From: an uncultured Saprospiraceae bacterium
GTDB lineage: Bacteria; Bacteroidota; Bacteroidia; Chitinophagales; Saprospiraceae
Direction of reading: 5' to 3'
DNA: 64,000 nt
Assembly: GCA_937981555.1 (NCBI GenBank)
Contig: CALJOK010000044.1
Location: 152,087-216,086, forward strand
Positions within the stretch are counted from its first letter, which is position 1, and the number at the start of each line of letters is the position of its first letter. The notes beneath the pieces are model-generated. The model did no database searches, was not told the DNA's origin, and saw only the letters and a list, made by a program, of their open reading frames with translations. The translations under genes and the position numbers were made by a program. Below, in pieces: positions 49,038 to 59,330 of the stretch.

Positions 49038-52000
49038 TTATATAACAATAAACTTACGGACAATAATTTCTTCTCCCTTTTTAATTTTTACAAAATAAGT
49101 TCCTGGAGAAAATGCTTGCACGTTTATTTTTTGTTGGAAAAAACCTTTAGGTTGAATTGTACTTGAAAGAATTGTTTTTTCCAATTGACCAAAGGCATTA
49201 AAAATATCTAATTGTATCGAAGTACTTCTTTCTAAATTGATATTAACAAAAATATTATCGTTAGTTGGATTTGGGAAAACTTGTAAAACATCAATTGTAC
49301 TTCCCCATTCAAAGATTAGATTAACATCAAAAACATTCTCCTCCTCATCATAGGCAATAGCTTCGGTTTTAGAAGAATTAATTTTTAGCATTTCACTTAA
49401 GTCTCCTTTTTGTTTTGCTTTGAATTTCAAGAAAAACAATGGCTCATCATCGTTGACATTTTTCCCTTCAGAAGTTGTCCAAGCAAAAGTCAATTTTCCA
49501 TTTTCCAAAAATCGAGTTCCAATATTTTGTTCTGACATATTTTCCAAAACTCCTTTTTCAAAACCTGAGAAACTTAATTTCTCTTCATCAAATTCTAACG
49601 TAAATTGATAAGCAACCATTTCTTTAAAATCCTTTGCTCGCAAGGCAACTACGCACTCTTCCCCAACTCTAACTTTTTGATTATCAACACCTAACAATAT
49701 ACTTTCATTTTTTCCACGCGTTTCAGAATTTAACAAATTCCAAGGTTGCGCAGAATCATTAACATCTCCTACTTTAATCCCAATCATATTATAAGATCGA
49801 TCTGCATCAATATCATCAATAGTATAAGATGTTGGAATTCCACCACTCCAAGGTTGAGTTGGATCTATAAAAATATAATCTCCATCTACAATCTTCCATG
49901 AATCATTATTTGGAAACTCCATGATATTTAATAAGATCAAAGACCGAATCAGCACCATATCCAAACCAGTTATACCTCCAGAATTATTCACATCAGCAGC
50001 CAATAATTTATAAGGTGAATCTAAAAGTTCTAATCCTAAAATATGCTTCCGAATCGCTACAATATCTTGCGTCGTCACACCATTCCAGGGGTTGATATTT
50101 TTCTCAAAATTCAATCCCAAATTCCAATCAGGCTCTAAATCTTCAAAAGAAAAAACACCCAAAGCATCAGTCAAAGTTGTCGCAACCAAATCATTAGATA
50201 ACAATACATTTACATCTTTTACACCTTCTCCATTTTCGGTTTTCACAACACCTTCTATTTTATAATAATGAGATTCAATCGTGTTGACTATTTCATTGGT
50301 AATGATAGGTGCATTATAATCAAAATAAATAGCTGCCTGATTCGTCACTTCTGTTCCAAGCATTTGGTTCGGCAATAGATCAATATTAAATCCAAACCAA
50401 CCTTGACTCGCCTCTTCATTTGTCAAACTATCTACCAAATAAATATTTTCAAAAGTAAAAATCAACACATTAGTTCCTTCAAAATCAACTTGCATATCAT
50501 GGCTCGAAGTGAATCCTCTAATCGTGGTCACATCTAAATGTGCATCGTCCAAAGTATCTCGTACTACCACGGTAAAGGCAGTATCATTTCCTACATTTTG
50601 GAAATGAATCAAGTAATCCATCGTTGTATCATCTTCGTAAATCGATCCACCAGTAGCTGTTTCTCCAACAAAGTTTTCTTTGATATTTGGATCATAAGAA
50701 GCGGTCACCGTCCTAGTCCACGATAGACAATTATTTGCTGGATTCGAATCTCCAGAAATTGGATATACCTTCGCTTCAGAGTGAAGTACATATCCAAAAT
50801 CGGTGGTAACAGGAACTGGCATCCACCACATAATTTTCCTACATTCACCTGGAGCTAGGTCATTAAGCATCCATGTAAATGTATTGTTAGAAGCATCATA
50901 AGAATAATTTGGAGAGATCGTATTTCCATAAGCAGGTGAGATATTTGGCCATGGACTTTGATTCGAAAATATTGGATCATGCTCAAAAGTTACGACAGCA
51001 TCCTGTGATTCAAAACTATTATTACATACTCGAACACAATTAAATTGATTTAACCCTGGTCGTGCATTTCCTACACTTTTATAAATACATAAATCAAAAG
51101 GTGGGTAAGAAACAAAGAAATGATTGTCTGTTGAAACCATTCCATCCATGCTCAAAGTCACATCATAAGTTCCAGACATCGGACATTGTAAATCAACCGC
51201 AGCATTTCCAACATACTCCACCTGATAAGTTCCATCATCTACCACAAACTCATAATACCCCGTAGAATCAGTCAAAGTAAAAACTCCTGGCAAGTTTAAT
51301 TTCACCATAACATTTTCTACTCCTTGCATATTTGCATCGTACGTGCAGGTATTGTTATTATCTATTACCACATAGCCACTTATCACAACTTTACAAGAAA
51401 GATCTTCATCTACCAAAAAGTTTTTATGTCTACTACAATTATTATCAGTATCGGTCACGGTGACAGAATACCAACCTGAAGCAAGTCCCGTAAGTGTATT
51501 ACCCTGTTGGCCAGTACTCCATTCTACCAAACTATTTTGCAAAACAGTAGACACCGTTGCCGTTCCATCTTGGAGGTCACAACCTGCCTCAGTCGTTGCT
51601 ATATCAATATCAAACCCACCTAAAACGATCTCCCCATCCCATACAGCTGAGCAACCATTAGCTTGATCAGTAACCTGCAAAAGATAAAAGCCTACCGTAC
51701 TTTCCGTAAAAGTAAAACTAGGATCTTGAGAAAATGAAAATCCAGTTTGATCAATCCAATCATATGTATAATTTCCATTCGGTGAGTTAAAAACAGGTTC
51801 AACTTCTTCTTGAAAATTATTATTACAATTAAGTTCCACCATACTTGGTAAAGTAAAAATAGGAGGATTTTGATTTTCAAATATGGTAATAGATTCTGAA
51901 TCAATACAATCATTATTAAGATCCGTCACTATTAATTCATACACACCAGAAGTAGTAACGGTAAGGACAGCAGCTGTAGAAATAATATTTCCATTAAAAC

Positions 52001-53984
52001 TCCATACATAAGTTGCGGGTTGGGTAACTATAGAGTTTGTACCAATTAAAACTATTTCTGTAAAATTACAATCCAAAATAAAATTTCCATTGCTTTCAAT
52101 TATGGCTTCAGGAAATATCGCTGCTCCCATCGAAATACTTGCGGTTGTTGTACACCCTGTTGAATTATCCGTCACCTCCAATTCATAACTTCCCACCATG
52201 TCAACTGTTGGATTTAAAATATCATTGGCTGAAGTAAAATTTCCATTGGCAGTCGTCCAACTATAGGATAAATTTAAGTTGGCTAAAAGTATCGAAGCAT
52301 CTAGTTCATTCGTAATAGATGGATTACAATTCAAGTTCATATTTTCATTCACCGTCAACAAATCGTTGAAATCATAGATTACTATTTCATCATATCCAAC
52401 ACATCCGTTAAGCGGATCATTTATTTCCAAGGCATAAGTTCCAACAGAATTAATAGTTGGCGAAACAGTCGTTTCTCCTGAAGTGATTGAGCCATCCGAA
52501 GTAGTCCAGAGGTAGGTAAAGCCAGTCCCAGTAGGAATGATATCTCCTACAATAACCATCTCGGTAGCATTGCATGGAAAAAAAGTATCCTCTCCCAGAT
52601 CAACTGCCAATCCTCCTGTCCCAGTTACCAATACTATATCCGTAGCAGTACATTCGTTATTCTCATTTGTTACCACCAAAATATAAACTCCTTCGTTATC
52701 CACAGTTGGACTCAAAGTTGTCTCTCCTTGAACAATATTTCCATTATTAGTCACCCAACTATAACTAAGATTACCTCCAGTACTTGATCCAGATCCATCT
52801 AAAGTAGCAGTCTGATTCATACAATCCAAAATCATATCAGGTCCAGCGTCAGCTAAAGGAGCAGAGACATCTGAAGTAACCGTAACAGACATTTCATCCG
52901 TACATCCATTATTTGCATTAGTAACTGTAAGCGTATAAGTCCCAGGAGAATTAACAATAATTGTTGGAGTAGTATTTCCTGTACTCCATTGATAAACAAG
53001 GAATCCTCCATTTGATCCAGATCCATCTAAGAAAGTAGAGCTATTCCAACAATTTAAAACACCACCTGATTGAACTATCGCATTTGGAGAATTCATATCT
53101 TCTATTACATCTATTGCTGAGGAAGCCGTACAACCGGTATTTGCATCAGATACGATTAAGGTATATACTCCTGGAGTAAAGACCGTTAATTCTTGACCAA
53201 CACCTAACTGATTTCCAAACAAAAACCAAGTATAGGTGATATTCGTCCCCGTCGATGATCCAAATGAAGTAAGTACAGCAATTGGATTTACACAGGTTAA
53301 CATATTAGTTACATTTGTGGCTGCAGAAGGAAGGTTATTATCTACCGTTACTGTAACACATTCAGTATTTGAAACGCATGAATTATCTATATCAATCATC
53401 AAGAAACAATACGTCCCTGCTTCGAAAACCTGAGGAAATTGCAAAGAGGAACTAAAGCCATTTGGCCCCGTCCAACTATAAACATAATTTCCTCCTGTGG
53501 ATGATCCACTTCCGCCTAAAGTTACTGCGGCATTTGTGCAATCCAGCACTCCACCAAAACCAGGATCAGCAATTAATTCCGCCAAAAAAATGACAGGCGT
53601 CCCTTGAGCCACCGAAAGTTCGGGATCAGTCAAATCTACTTTCCCTGTTCCATCATCCATTCCTGCAATGGCAGATATGTAATAAGTTGTTCCGAATGTC
53701 ATACCAGGAAAAACACCGTAAGCAGTACTTACATCTCCTTGCCCACCAAACATATTACCCAAAGATGTTCCATTATTATCATGGATCACAAATTTTAAAA
53801 GGTCACCTGCATCCAAAGTTTCATCTCCATTATGAAGAGGGAAAGCAGAAACACCAAAACAATAAGTCACCTCATTTATATCCATTGTCCCAGCAGAAGA
53901 AGCGAAGTCAAATGTATTATGATTGGAAAATAGCAGGTGAGTAAATAAACAAAGTAAACAGAAAATCGGTAATTTTTTCTTCAT
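49038..53984 (-). CDS. Giant T9SS surface protein with Ig/PKD-like repeats, dockerin-like and cohesin-like modules (paralogue 3)
   Basis: A 1648-residue protein, signal peptide MKKKLPIFCLLCLFTHLLFS. Head module, then about nine Ig/PKD-like repeats, the Cys-rich block (SCKVVISGYVVIDNNNTC) and the DUF11/DUF7619-like domain, as in its neighbours. Unlike paralogues 1 and 2 it continues with a carboxypeptidase-regulatory-like strand region (about 1249-1305) and a dockerin-like segment (about 1305-1362; TTQDIVAIRKHILGLE, then AADVNNSGGITGLDMVLIRS, an EF-hand-like loop). A cohesin-like domain (about 1427-1565; VRVGEECVVALRAKDFKEM, AYQFTLEFDEEKLSF) and a type A sorting domain (about 1566-1648) follow. 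The pair could mediate self-assembly on the surface; this is inferred. Confidence 0.87.
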   Translation of the reverse strand: MKKKLPIFCLLCLFTHLLFSNHNTFDFASSAGTMDINEVTYCFGVSAFPLHNGDETLDAGDLLKFVIHDNNGTSLGNMFGGQGDVSTAYGVFPGMTFGTTYYISAIAGMDDGTGKVDLTDPELSVAQGTPVIFLAELIADPGFGGVLDCTNAAVTLGGSGSSTGGNYVYSWTGPNGFSSSLQFPQVFEAGTYCFLMIDIDNSCVSNTECVTVTVDNNLPSAATNVTNMLTCVNPIAVLTSFGSSTGTNITYTWFLFGNQLGVGQELTVFTPGVYTLIVSDANTGCTASSAIDVIEDMNSPNAIVQSGGVLNCWNSSTFLDGSGSNGGFLVYQWSTGNTTPTIIVNSPGTYTLTVTNANNGCTDEMSVTVTSDVSAPLADAGPDMILDCMNQTATLDGSGSSTGGNLSYSWVTNNGNIVQGETTLSPTVDNEGVYILVVTNENNECTATDIVLVTGTGGLAVDLGEDTFFPCNATEMVIVGDIIPTGTGFTYLWTTSDGSITSGETTVSPTINSVGTYALEINDPLNGCVGYDEIVIYDFNDLLTVNENMNLNCNPSITNELDASILLANLNLSYSWTTANGNFTSANDILNPTVDMVGSYELEVTDNSTGCTTTASISMGAAIFPEAIIESNGNFILDCNFTEIVLIGTNSIVTQPATYVWSFNGNIISTAAVLTVTTSGVYELIVTDLNNDCIDSESITIFENQNPPIFTLPSMVELNCNNNFQEEVEPVFNSPNGNYTYDWIDQTGFSFSQDPSFTFTESTVGFYLLQVTDQANGCSAVWDGEIVLGGFDIDIATTEAGCDLQDGTATVSTVLQNSLVEWSTGQQGNTLTGLASGWYSVTVTDTDNNCSRHKNFLVDEDLSCKVVISGYVVIDNNNTCTYDANMQGVENVMVKLNLPGVFTLTDSTGYYEFVVDDGTYQVEYVGNAAVDLQCPMSGTYDVTLSMDGMVSTDNHFFVSYPPFDLCIYKSVGNARPGLNQFNCVRVCNNSFESQDAVVTFEHDPIFSNQSPWPNISPAYGNTISPNYSYDASNNTFTWMLNDLAPGECRKIMWWMPVPVTTDFGYVLHSEAKVYPISGDSNPANNCLSWTRTVTASYDPNIKENFVGETATGGSIYEDDTTMDYLIHFQNVGNDTAFTVVVRDTLDDAHLDVTTIRGFTSSHDMQVDFEGTNVLIFTFENIYLVDSLTNEEASQGWFGFNIDLLPNQMLGTEVTNQAAIYFDYNAPIITNEIVNTIESHYYKIEGVVKTENGEGVKDVNVLLSNDLVATTLTDALGVFSFEDLEPDWNLGLNFEKNINPWNGVTTQDIVAIRKHILGLELLDSPYKLLAADVNNSGGITGLDMVLIRSLILLNIMEFPNNDSWKIVDGDYIFIDPTQPWSGGIPTSYTIDDIDADRSYNMIGIKVGDVNDSAQPWNLLNSETRGKNESILLGVDNQKVRVGEECVVALRAKDFKEMVAYQFTLEFDEEKLSFSGFEKGVLENMSEQNIGTRFLENGKLTFAWTTSEGKNVNDDEPLFFLKFKAKQKGDLSEMLKINSSKTEAIAYDEEENVFDVNLIFEWGSTIDVLQVFPNPTNDNIFVNINLERSTSIQLDIFNAFGQLEKTILSSTIQPKGFFQQKINVQAFSPGTYFVKIKKGEEIIVRKFIVI

Positions 53985-54028
53985 GATCTTGCATTTTTTT
54001 TTCTAAAAATAAACAACTTATTCAAGCA

Positions 54029-54050
54029 AGCCATAATTATAATTATGGCT
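54029..54050 (-). terminator. Palindromic hairpin after paralogue 4
   Basis: AGCCATAATTATAATTATGGCT is a perfect 22-base palindrome about 80 bases past the stop at 54129. It lacks a T-run, so termination is uncertain. Confidence 0.45.
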
Positions 54051-54128
54051 CGTCTTGACAAGGTGAGGATGGTTTTATTTATACAAATTCTAGCTGTCAG
54101 ACTTTAGATATCAACTAGAAGTAATCTC

Positions 54129-57100
54129 CTAAATAACAATAAACTTACGTACAATAATTTCCTCTCCAATTTTCATTTTAATAAAATAAGTTCCTGAAGA
54201 AAAATCTTGTACGTTTATTTTTTGTTGGAAAAAACCTTTGGGTTGAATCGTATTTGGAAGAGCTGTTCTTTCCAATTGACCAAAGGCATTAAAAATATCT
54301 AATTGTATCGAAATCGTTTTTTCTAAATTAATATTAATAAAAATATTTTCGTTTGTTGGATTTGGGAAAACTTGTAATTCTAATACTTCATTGTTTCCTT
54401 CAAATTTTAAATTAACATCAAAAATATTCTCTTCCTCATCGTAGGCAACTGCCTCAGTTTTGGAAGAATTAATTTCCAACATTTTATTTATTTCCCCTTT
54501 TTGTTTTGCTTTGAATTTTAGGAAAAATAATGGTTCATCATCATTGACGTTTTCCCCTTCAGAAGTTGTCCAGACTATAGTCAATTTTCCATTTTCCAAA
54601 AATCGAGTTCCGATATTTTGTTCCGACATATTTTCCAAAACCCCTTTTTCAAAACCTATGAAATTTAATTTCTCTTCGTCAAATGCTAAAGTAAATTGGT
54701 AGGCAACCATCTCTTTAAAATCTTTTGCGCGCATCGAAACAATGACTTCCTCCCCTACTCTAATTTCTTGGTTCTCAACACTTAAAGTTAGTTCTCCACT
54801 TCTTCCTCTAATTTCTGCATTTAATAAATTCCAAGGTTGGACTGAATTATTGACATCACCCATTTTTATTCCAATCAAATTATAAAACCGATCAGCATCA
54901 ATATTATCAATCATCAAAAATGTTGGAATTGGATCACTCCAAGGTTGAGTTAGATTTTGAAAAACATAATTACCATCGATAATTTTCCATGAATCATTAT
55001 TGGGAAACTCCATAATATTTAAAAGTATCAAAGACCGAATCAAAACCATATCAAGACCAGTTATACTCCCTGAATTATTCACATCCGCCGCCAATAATTT
55101 ATAAGGTGAATCCAAATATTCTAATCCCAAAATATGTTTTCGAATAGCCACAATATCTTGCGTCGTCACTCCATTCCAAGGATTAGTATTTTTCTCGAAA
55201 TTCAATTCAAAACTTTCATCAGGATTTAAAGCGTTGAAAGAAAAATCACCTGAAATATCCGTCAAAGTTGTTGCATCCAAATCTCCTGATAACAATACAT
55301 TCACATCTTTCACTCCTTCTCCTAATTCTGTTTTTACAACACCTTCTATTTTATAAAAATGTTGATCAATCGTGTTAACCACATCGTTTGTAATAATCGG
55401 CTCATTGAAATCAAAATAGATAGCAGCTTGATTTGAAACCTCTGTTCCTATAACTTGATCGGGTAATAAATCAATTTGGAATCCCACCCAACCTTTGCTC
55501 GCTTCTTCGTTCGTCAAACTATCCACCAAGTAGATATTCTCAAATCTAAAAATTAATACATTAGTACCTTCATATTCCACTTGCATATCATGGCTTGAAG
55601 TAAATCCTCTCAAGGTCGTTACATTCAGATGAGCATCATCCAAGGTATCTCGAATCACAACGGTATAAGCAGTATCGGTTCCAATATTTTGAAAATGAAT
55701 CAAGTAATCCATCGTAGTATCATCTTCATAAATAGCTCCACCTGAAAGTGTTTCTCCAACGTAATTTTGTTTGATATTTGGATCAAGAGAAGCAGTCACT
55801 ACTCCATTCCACTCAAGGTAATTATTAGCTGGATTTACATCAAAGGCAACTGGACTTACTTCAGCGATCGAAGTAATAGCTTGACCAACTTGAGCCGTAG
55901 TTGGCGTTTCCATAAACCATAGAATCTTCTTGCATTCTCCTGGATTCAATTCTAAAAACGTCCATGTAAATGCATTGTTATTTGAATCATAAATATAACT
56001 TCCAGCATTTGTATTAAGGGGTTCAATATTTGGTAAATTAGCTACTTGTCCAAATAGGTCATCGTGGGTAAACGTTACAGTTGCATCTTGCGTAAGTTGT
56101 CCATAATTGCATACTTCCAAAAGATTAAATTGCTTTCTGCCAGGAACTGCATTTCCATCTATTTTAGAAATACATAAATCTGTTTCCACTCTTTCTACAA
56201 AAAAATGATTGTCATCGTCAGAGGTACCATTTGTGTTTAAACTTACTCCATAAATCCCAGGAATTGGGCAAAGTAAATCATAAGAAATATTAGGAATATA
56301 CTGCACCGTATAATCTCCATCGTCCACCACAAATTCATAATAACCGGTCGAATCGGTAAAGGTGTAAATTTCTTGCGGGTACAATTTTATCATAATTAAT
56401 TCTAATCCATCCATCGCAGGGTCATACGTGCACGTATTGTTAGGATCATGGACAACATAACCGCTGATCACTACTTTGCATGAAATATCTTCGTCGACAA
56501 AAAAGTTTTGATGCTTGCTACAATTATTATCCAAGTCAGTTATCGTTACAGAATACCAACCTTGAGTCAGTCCCGTAATTACGCTACCCTGTACGCCATT
56601 GCTCCATTCGTAAAGCGGATTGGCTATCCCTGAACTAATCATTGCTGTTCCATCTGCGACATCGCAAGTGGCATCAACTGTAGTTATGTCTACTGCAAAT
56701 CCATTATCAATTACTTCTACACTTGCCTGAGCAGAGCATCCATTAACAAAATTAATTACGGTTAGATCATAAATTCCTTCGTCGCCTGAATTAACAACAA
56801 TGCTAAAATCATTTGAAAAAACAATTCCATTATAACTCCATTCATACTCAAAATTAAATCCATTGAATATCGTTGGAATTATTTCTTGCGTAAAATTATT
56901 TGTACAGTTTAGACCATAAATGTTCATTGGAAAAATGACATCAGGGACGTTGGTATCTTCATAAACTTCCACTTCAGTTGAAGAGACACAATTAGTCAAT
57001 GTATTTTTCAATTCCAATGTATAAATTCCTGGTTGAGTAACAACAGCTGTTATGTCAGTTGAGAAAGTTGTTCCCCAAGGTTTTTTCCATCGATAAGTTA

Positions 57101-58472
57101 CAGGACTGGATATGATTGAATTTTCAGCAGTCAATTCTACCTCCGTAAAATCACAAGTCAAATATTGATTATTTACAAAATCAATAATTGGAGTAGACAC
57201 AGGTACGGTATCTACAACTAGAACCTCATCCATAATTACACACCCTGAAACAGTATCCGTAAATGTAATGTTATAAGTTCCTATTTCATCGATTCTAGGT
57301 ATTCGCTTATTTTCATTATTGACAATATTTCCATCAATTGTAGTCCAAGCATAAATAAAATCAGGGCTATCAAAAGCAAGCGTGGTGGCGTATAAATAAA
57401 TATAACCAAACGAAGTACATTCTATTTGATAAACAGAATCAACAGTAAAAACATCTTCAAATAATATCACAGAAATAGAATCTGAATTAGAGCAATTATT
57501 AATTAGATCGGTCATCGTCAATTTATATTCACCAACTGAATTCACCAAAGGATTTGCAGTATTTGCTCCTGAAATAATATTCCCATTTGATGTAGTCCAC
57601 GAGAAAGTATAATTTGGACTTAATGGAATATTTTCACCCATGATAATAACTTCACCGGTGTTACAATCTAAATAATTTCCCTCACCTAATTCCAAAGTAG
57701 TCACGCCTCCTTCAAATACTTGAACCTCATCTTCTGAAGGGCAAATAGAAATATCTGAATCAGATAGATACAAAGTATAAGTTCCTGTTTGAGTAGCAGT
57801 ATAAGTTACTCCTGTTCCGACCACATTTCCATCTTCATCCAGCCAAGTGTAAATAGGACTAGTACTAACAGTAGAATTGCCCGCATCTAGAACTACCGAA
57901 GCGTTACACTCAATAAAACTATCAGGGCCAGCATCAGCATTTAAATCATCTCCATTTCCTGCAATTGCTCCTGAAGTAACTTCCAAATAGTAATCACAAA
58001 CAGCCCCTGCAAATCCATCAAGCACTAAATAATGAACCTCACCTGGATCAAGATTAGTGAGAGAAAGTGTTTGACTCGTATTGGTATATAATTCAAAAAT
58101 ACAGGCAGAAACTGGTTCCCAATTATATTCACAATTCTTAAACGCCATGGCTTGCAATGCTGGAGTTTGATCAAAAGAATAACATACTTCTACATAAATA
58201 TGAATATCAACATTAGATGAAATTGGAATAAATCCAATCCAATCTGGATTTTGAAAAGTTCCACAAAAGTTAGGTGGTTGAAAATTTGGATCAAAATTAA
58301 AATTGTCAGTCGTTCCACAATACTCATCCAACAAACCTGATGATGGACAAACCGTAGGTGCCATATTACATTCCGTGGTGGGAAGTTGAGTTTGTCCACA
58401 TTGTGCTTGAGTCTCTTTTTGAAAAATAATAACAAAACTTAAAAAGATACAAAACGGTAATACTCTTTTCAT
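54129..58472 (-). CDS. Giant T9SS surface protein with dockerin-like and cohesin-like modules (paralogue 4)
   Basis: The start at ATG 58472 (MKRVLPFCIFLSFVIIFQKE) fits a signal peptide and gives 1447 residues; the open frame to 58550 adds a polar extension. The N-terminal ~180 residues differ from the other three: a Cys-rich domain with ECNMAPTVCPSSGLLDEYCG and a carbohydrate-binding-like strand pattern (LTNLDPGEVHYLVLDGFAG). About six Ig/PKD-like repeats, the Cys-rich block (SCKVVISGYVVHDPNNTC), the DUF11/DUF7619-like domain, the dockerin-like segment (AADVNNSGSITGLDMVLIRS), the cohesin-like domain and a type A sorting domain follow, close in sequence to paralogue 3. It opens the four-gene tandem on the minus strand. 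Confidence 0.87.
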   Translation of the reverse strand: MKRVLPFCIFLSFVIIFQKETQAQCGQTQLPTTECNMAPTVCPSSGLLDEYCGTTDNFNFDPNFQPPNFCGTFQNPDWIGFIPISSNVDIHIYVEVCYSFDQTPALQAMAFKNCEYNWEPVSACIFELYTNTSQTLSLTNLDPGEVHYLVLDGFAGAVCDYYLEVTSGAIAGNGDDLNADAGPDSFIECNASVVLDAGNSTVSTSPIYTWLDEDGNVVGTGVTYTATQTGTYTLYLSDSDISICPSEDEVQVFEGGVTTLELGEGNYLDCNTGEVIIMGENIPLSPNYTFSWTTSNGNIISGANTANPLVNSVGEYKLTMTDLINNCSNSDSISVILFEDVFTVDSVYQIECTSFGYIYLYATTLAFDSPDFIYAWTTIDGNIVNNENKRIPRIDEIGTYNITFTDTVSGCVIMDEVLVVDTVPVSTPIIDFVNNQYLTCDFTEVELTAENSIISSPVTYRWKKPWGTTFSTDITAVVTQPGIYTLELKNTLTNCVSSTEVEVYEDTNVPDVIFPMNIYGLNCTNNFTQEIIPTIFNGFNFEYEWSYNGIVFSNDFSIVVNSGDEGIYDLTVINFVNGCSAQASVEVIDNGFAVDITTVDATCDVADGTAMISSGIANPLYEWSNGVQGSVITGLTQGWYSVTITDLDNNCSKHQNFFVDEDISCKVVISGYVVHDPNNTCTYDPAMDGLELIMIKLYPQEIYTFTDSTGYYEFVVDDGDYTVQYIPNISYDLLCPIPGIYGVSLNTNGTSDDDNHFFVERVETDLCISKIDGNAVPGRKQFNLLEVCNYGQLTQDATVTFTHDDLFGQVANLPNIEPLNTNAGSYIYDSNNNAFTWTFLELNPGECKKILWFMETPTTAQVGQAITSIAEVSPVAFDVNPANNYLEWNGVVTASLDPNIKQNYVGETLSGGAIYEDDTTMDYLIHFQNIGTDTAYTVVIRDTLDDAHLNVTTLRGFTSSHDMQVEYEGTNVLIFRFENIYLVDSLTNEEASKGWVGFQIDLLPDQVIGTEVSNQAAIYFDFNEPIITNDVVNTIDQHFYKIEGVVKTELGEGVKDVNVLLSGDLDATTLTDISGDFSFNALNPDESFELNFEKNTNPWNGVTTQDIVAIRKHILGLEYLDSPYKLLAADVNNSGSITGLDMVLIRSLILLNIMEFPNNDSWKIIDGNYVFQNLTQPWSDPIPTFLMIDNIDADRFYNLIGIKMGDVNNSVQPWNLLNAEIRGRSGELTLSVENQEIRVGEEVIVSMRAKDFKEMVAYQFTLAFDEEKLNFIGFEKGVLENMSEQNIGTRFLENGKLTIVWTTSEGENVNDDEPLFFLKFKAKQKGEINKMLEINSSKTEAVAYDEEENIFDVNLKFEGNNEVLELQVFPNPTNENIFININLEKTISIQLDIFNAFGQLERTALPNTIQPKGFFQQKINVQDFSSGTYFIKMKIGEEIIVRKFIVI

Positions 58473-58568
58473 TGGGGGAGGATTTTCGTATTTGATATTG
58501 AATAAAGAGTAGACCTTTTTAGTGTGTAGTTTGCTGCCTTGAAATGTCAAATATTATACAAATAAAAA

Positions 58569-58605
58569 AAGCTGAATCTTAACTTTACAGTTATCGATTC
58601 AGCTT
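58569..58605 (-). terminator. Intrinsic terminator after the small secreted protein gene
   Basis: AAGCTGAAT (58569-58577) and ATTCAGCTT (58597-58605) form a 9-bp perfect stem, with further pairing possible inside. A seven-T run follows on the minus strand. Confidence 0.85.
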
Positions 58606-58647
58606 CCAATTAATTTATCAACTAAAAAAAAACGGAAAAATTATTTC

Positions 58648-59148
58648 TTAATCACAATTGCTTTTATAAGTTATTTGGCAAATTGCTTTGGTTATTTTAT
58701 TGAGTTGTTGCATTACTTCTTGAGTTCCATTTTTGTAAATGATTTTTACCTTTCCATCTCTTAACATGATTTGAAAATCTTTTACTTCTTCTCCATCTAT
58801 GTGATTCCATCTTTTGATGTTTTTTGAAGTAATAGAAGGCTCTCCTAATTCTTGAATCAAAACTGCTTCAATTTTATCAGTCAAATCTTTTTCAAAAACG
58901 GAAGTATATCGGTAATTTTGATTGGAAGAAGTTTTAGTAATTCCTTGAAAATCTCCACTATGATTATATTCACCATTTACCCTCACGCTTACTTTATGAT
59001 TACTCTGTGGAACAGCTGCTATCATTGTTGAAGTTGGTGGTGCAGGTGGTGTCGGAGGAGTTGATGTTTGACCAAATAGTGAACCAAATGAAATTAAACA
59101 AATGATAAAAGAAATGATGACTTGGATATTTGAACTTAAATTTTTCAT
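58648..59148 (-). CDS. Small secreted protein of unknown function
   Basis: A 166-residue protein with a signal peptide (about 1-26, ending GSLFGQ), then a Pro/Thr-rich stretch (TSTPPTPPAPPTSTM). A mixed alpha/beta region contains HKVSVRVNGEYNHSG, FEKDLTDKIEAVLIQELGEP and FQIMLRDGKVKIIYKNGTQE, and two Cys lie at the end (KAICQITYKSNCD). No known catalytic motif. It is probably periplasmic or surface-exposed. It is a one-gene unit between the adhesin cluster and the decayed M15-like peptidase gene. Confidence 0.75.
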   Translation of the reverse strand: MKNLSSNIQVIISFIICLISFGSLFGQTSTPPTPPAPPTSTMIAAVPQSNHKVSVRVNGEYNHSGDFQGITKTSSNQNYRYTSVFEKDLTDKIEAVLIQELGEPSITSKNIKRWNHIDGEEVKDFQIMLRDGKVKIIYKNGTQEVMQQLNKITKAICQITYKSNCD

Positions 59149-59330
59149 AGTTATTGATTTAAAAATGATTAAATGAGTTATGCCAAACTAAGTCCAAGCG
59201 TTGTGCCAATTTATTTAACACATTGATAGTCAACCATTTATGATTTTTATTAAAAAAAGGAAGATGGGAAAAGTGTTCGTTATCGGACGGAGATTGTCCG
59301 TTATTGAAGAGATATTTTATAAAAACCCCA

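Noticed and set aside
41848..56436. A 12-base palindrome TACGTGCACGTA recurs at 41848, 46532 and 56425 (one mismatch at 51340).
   Set aside because: It lies at the same codons of the conserved N-T-C-T-Y segment in the four paralogues, so shared ancestry and coding constraint explain it.
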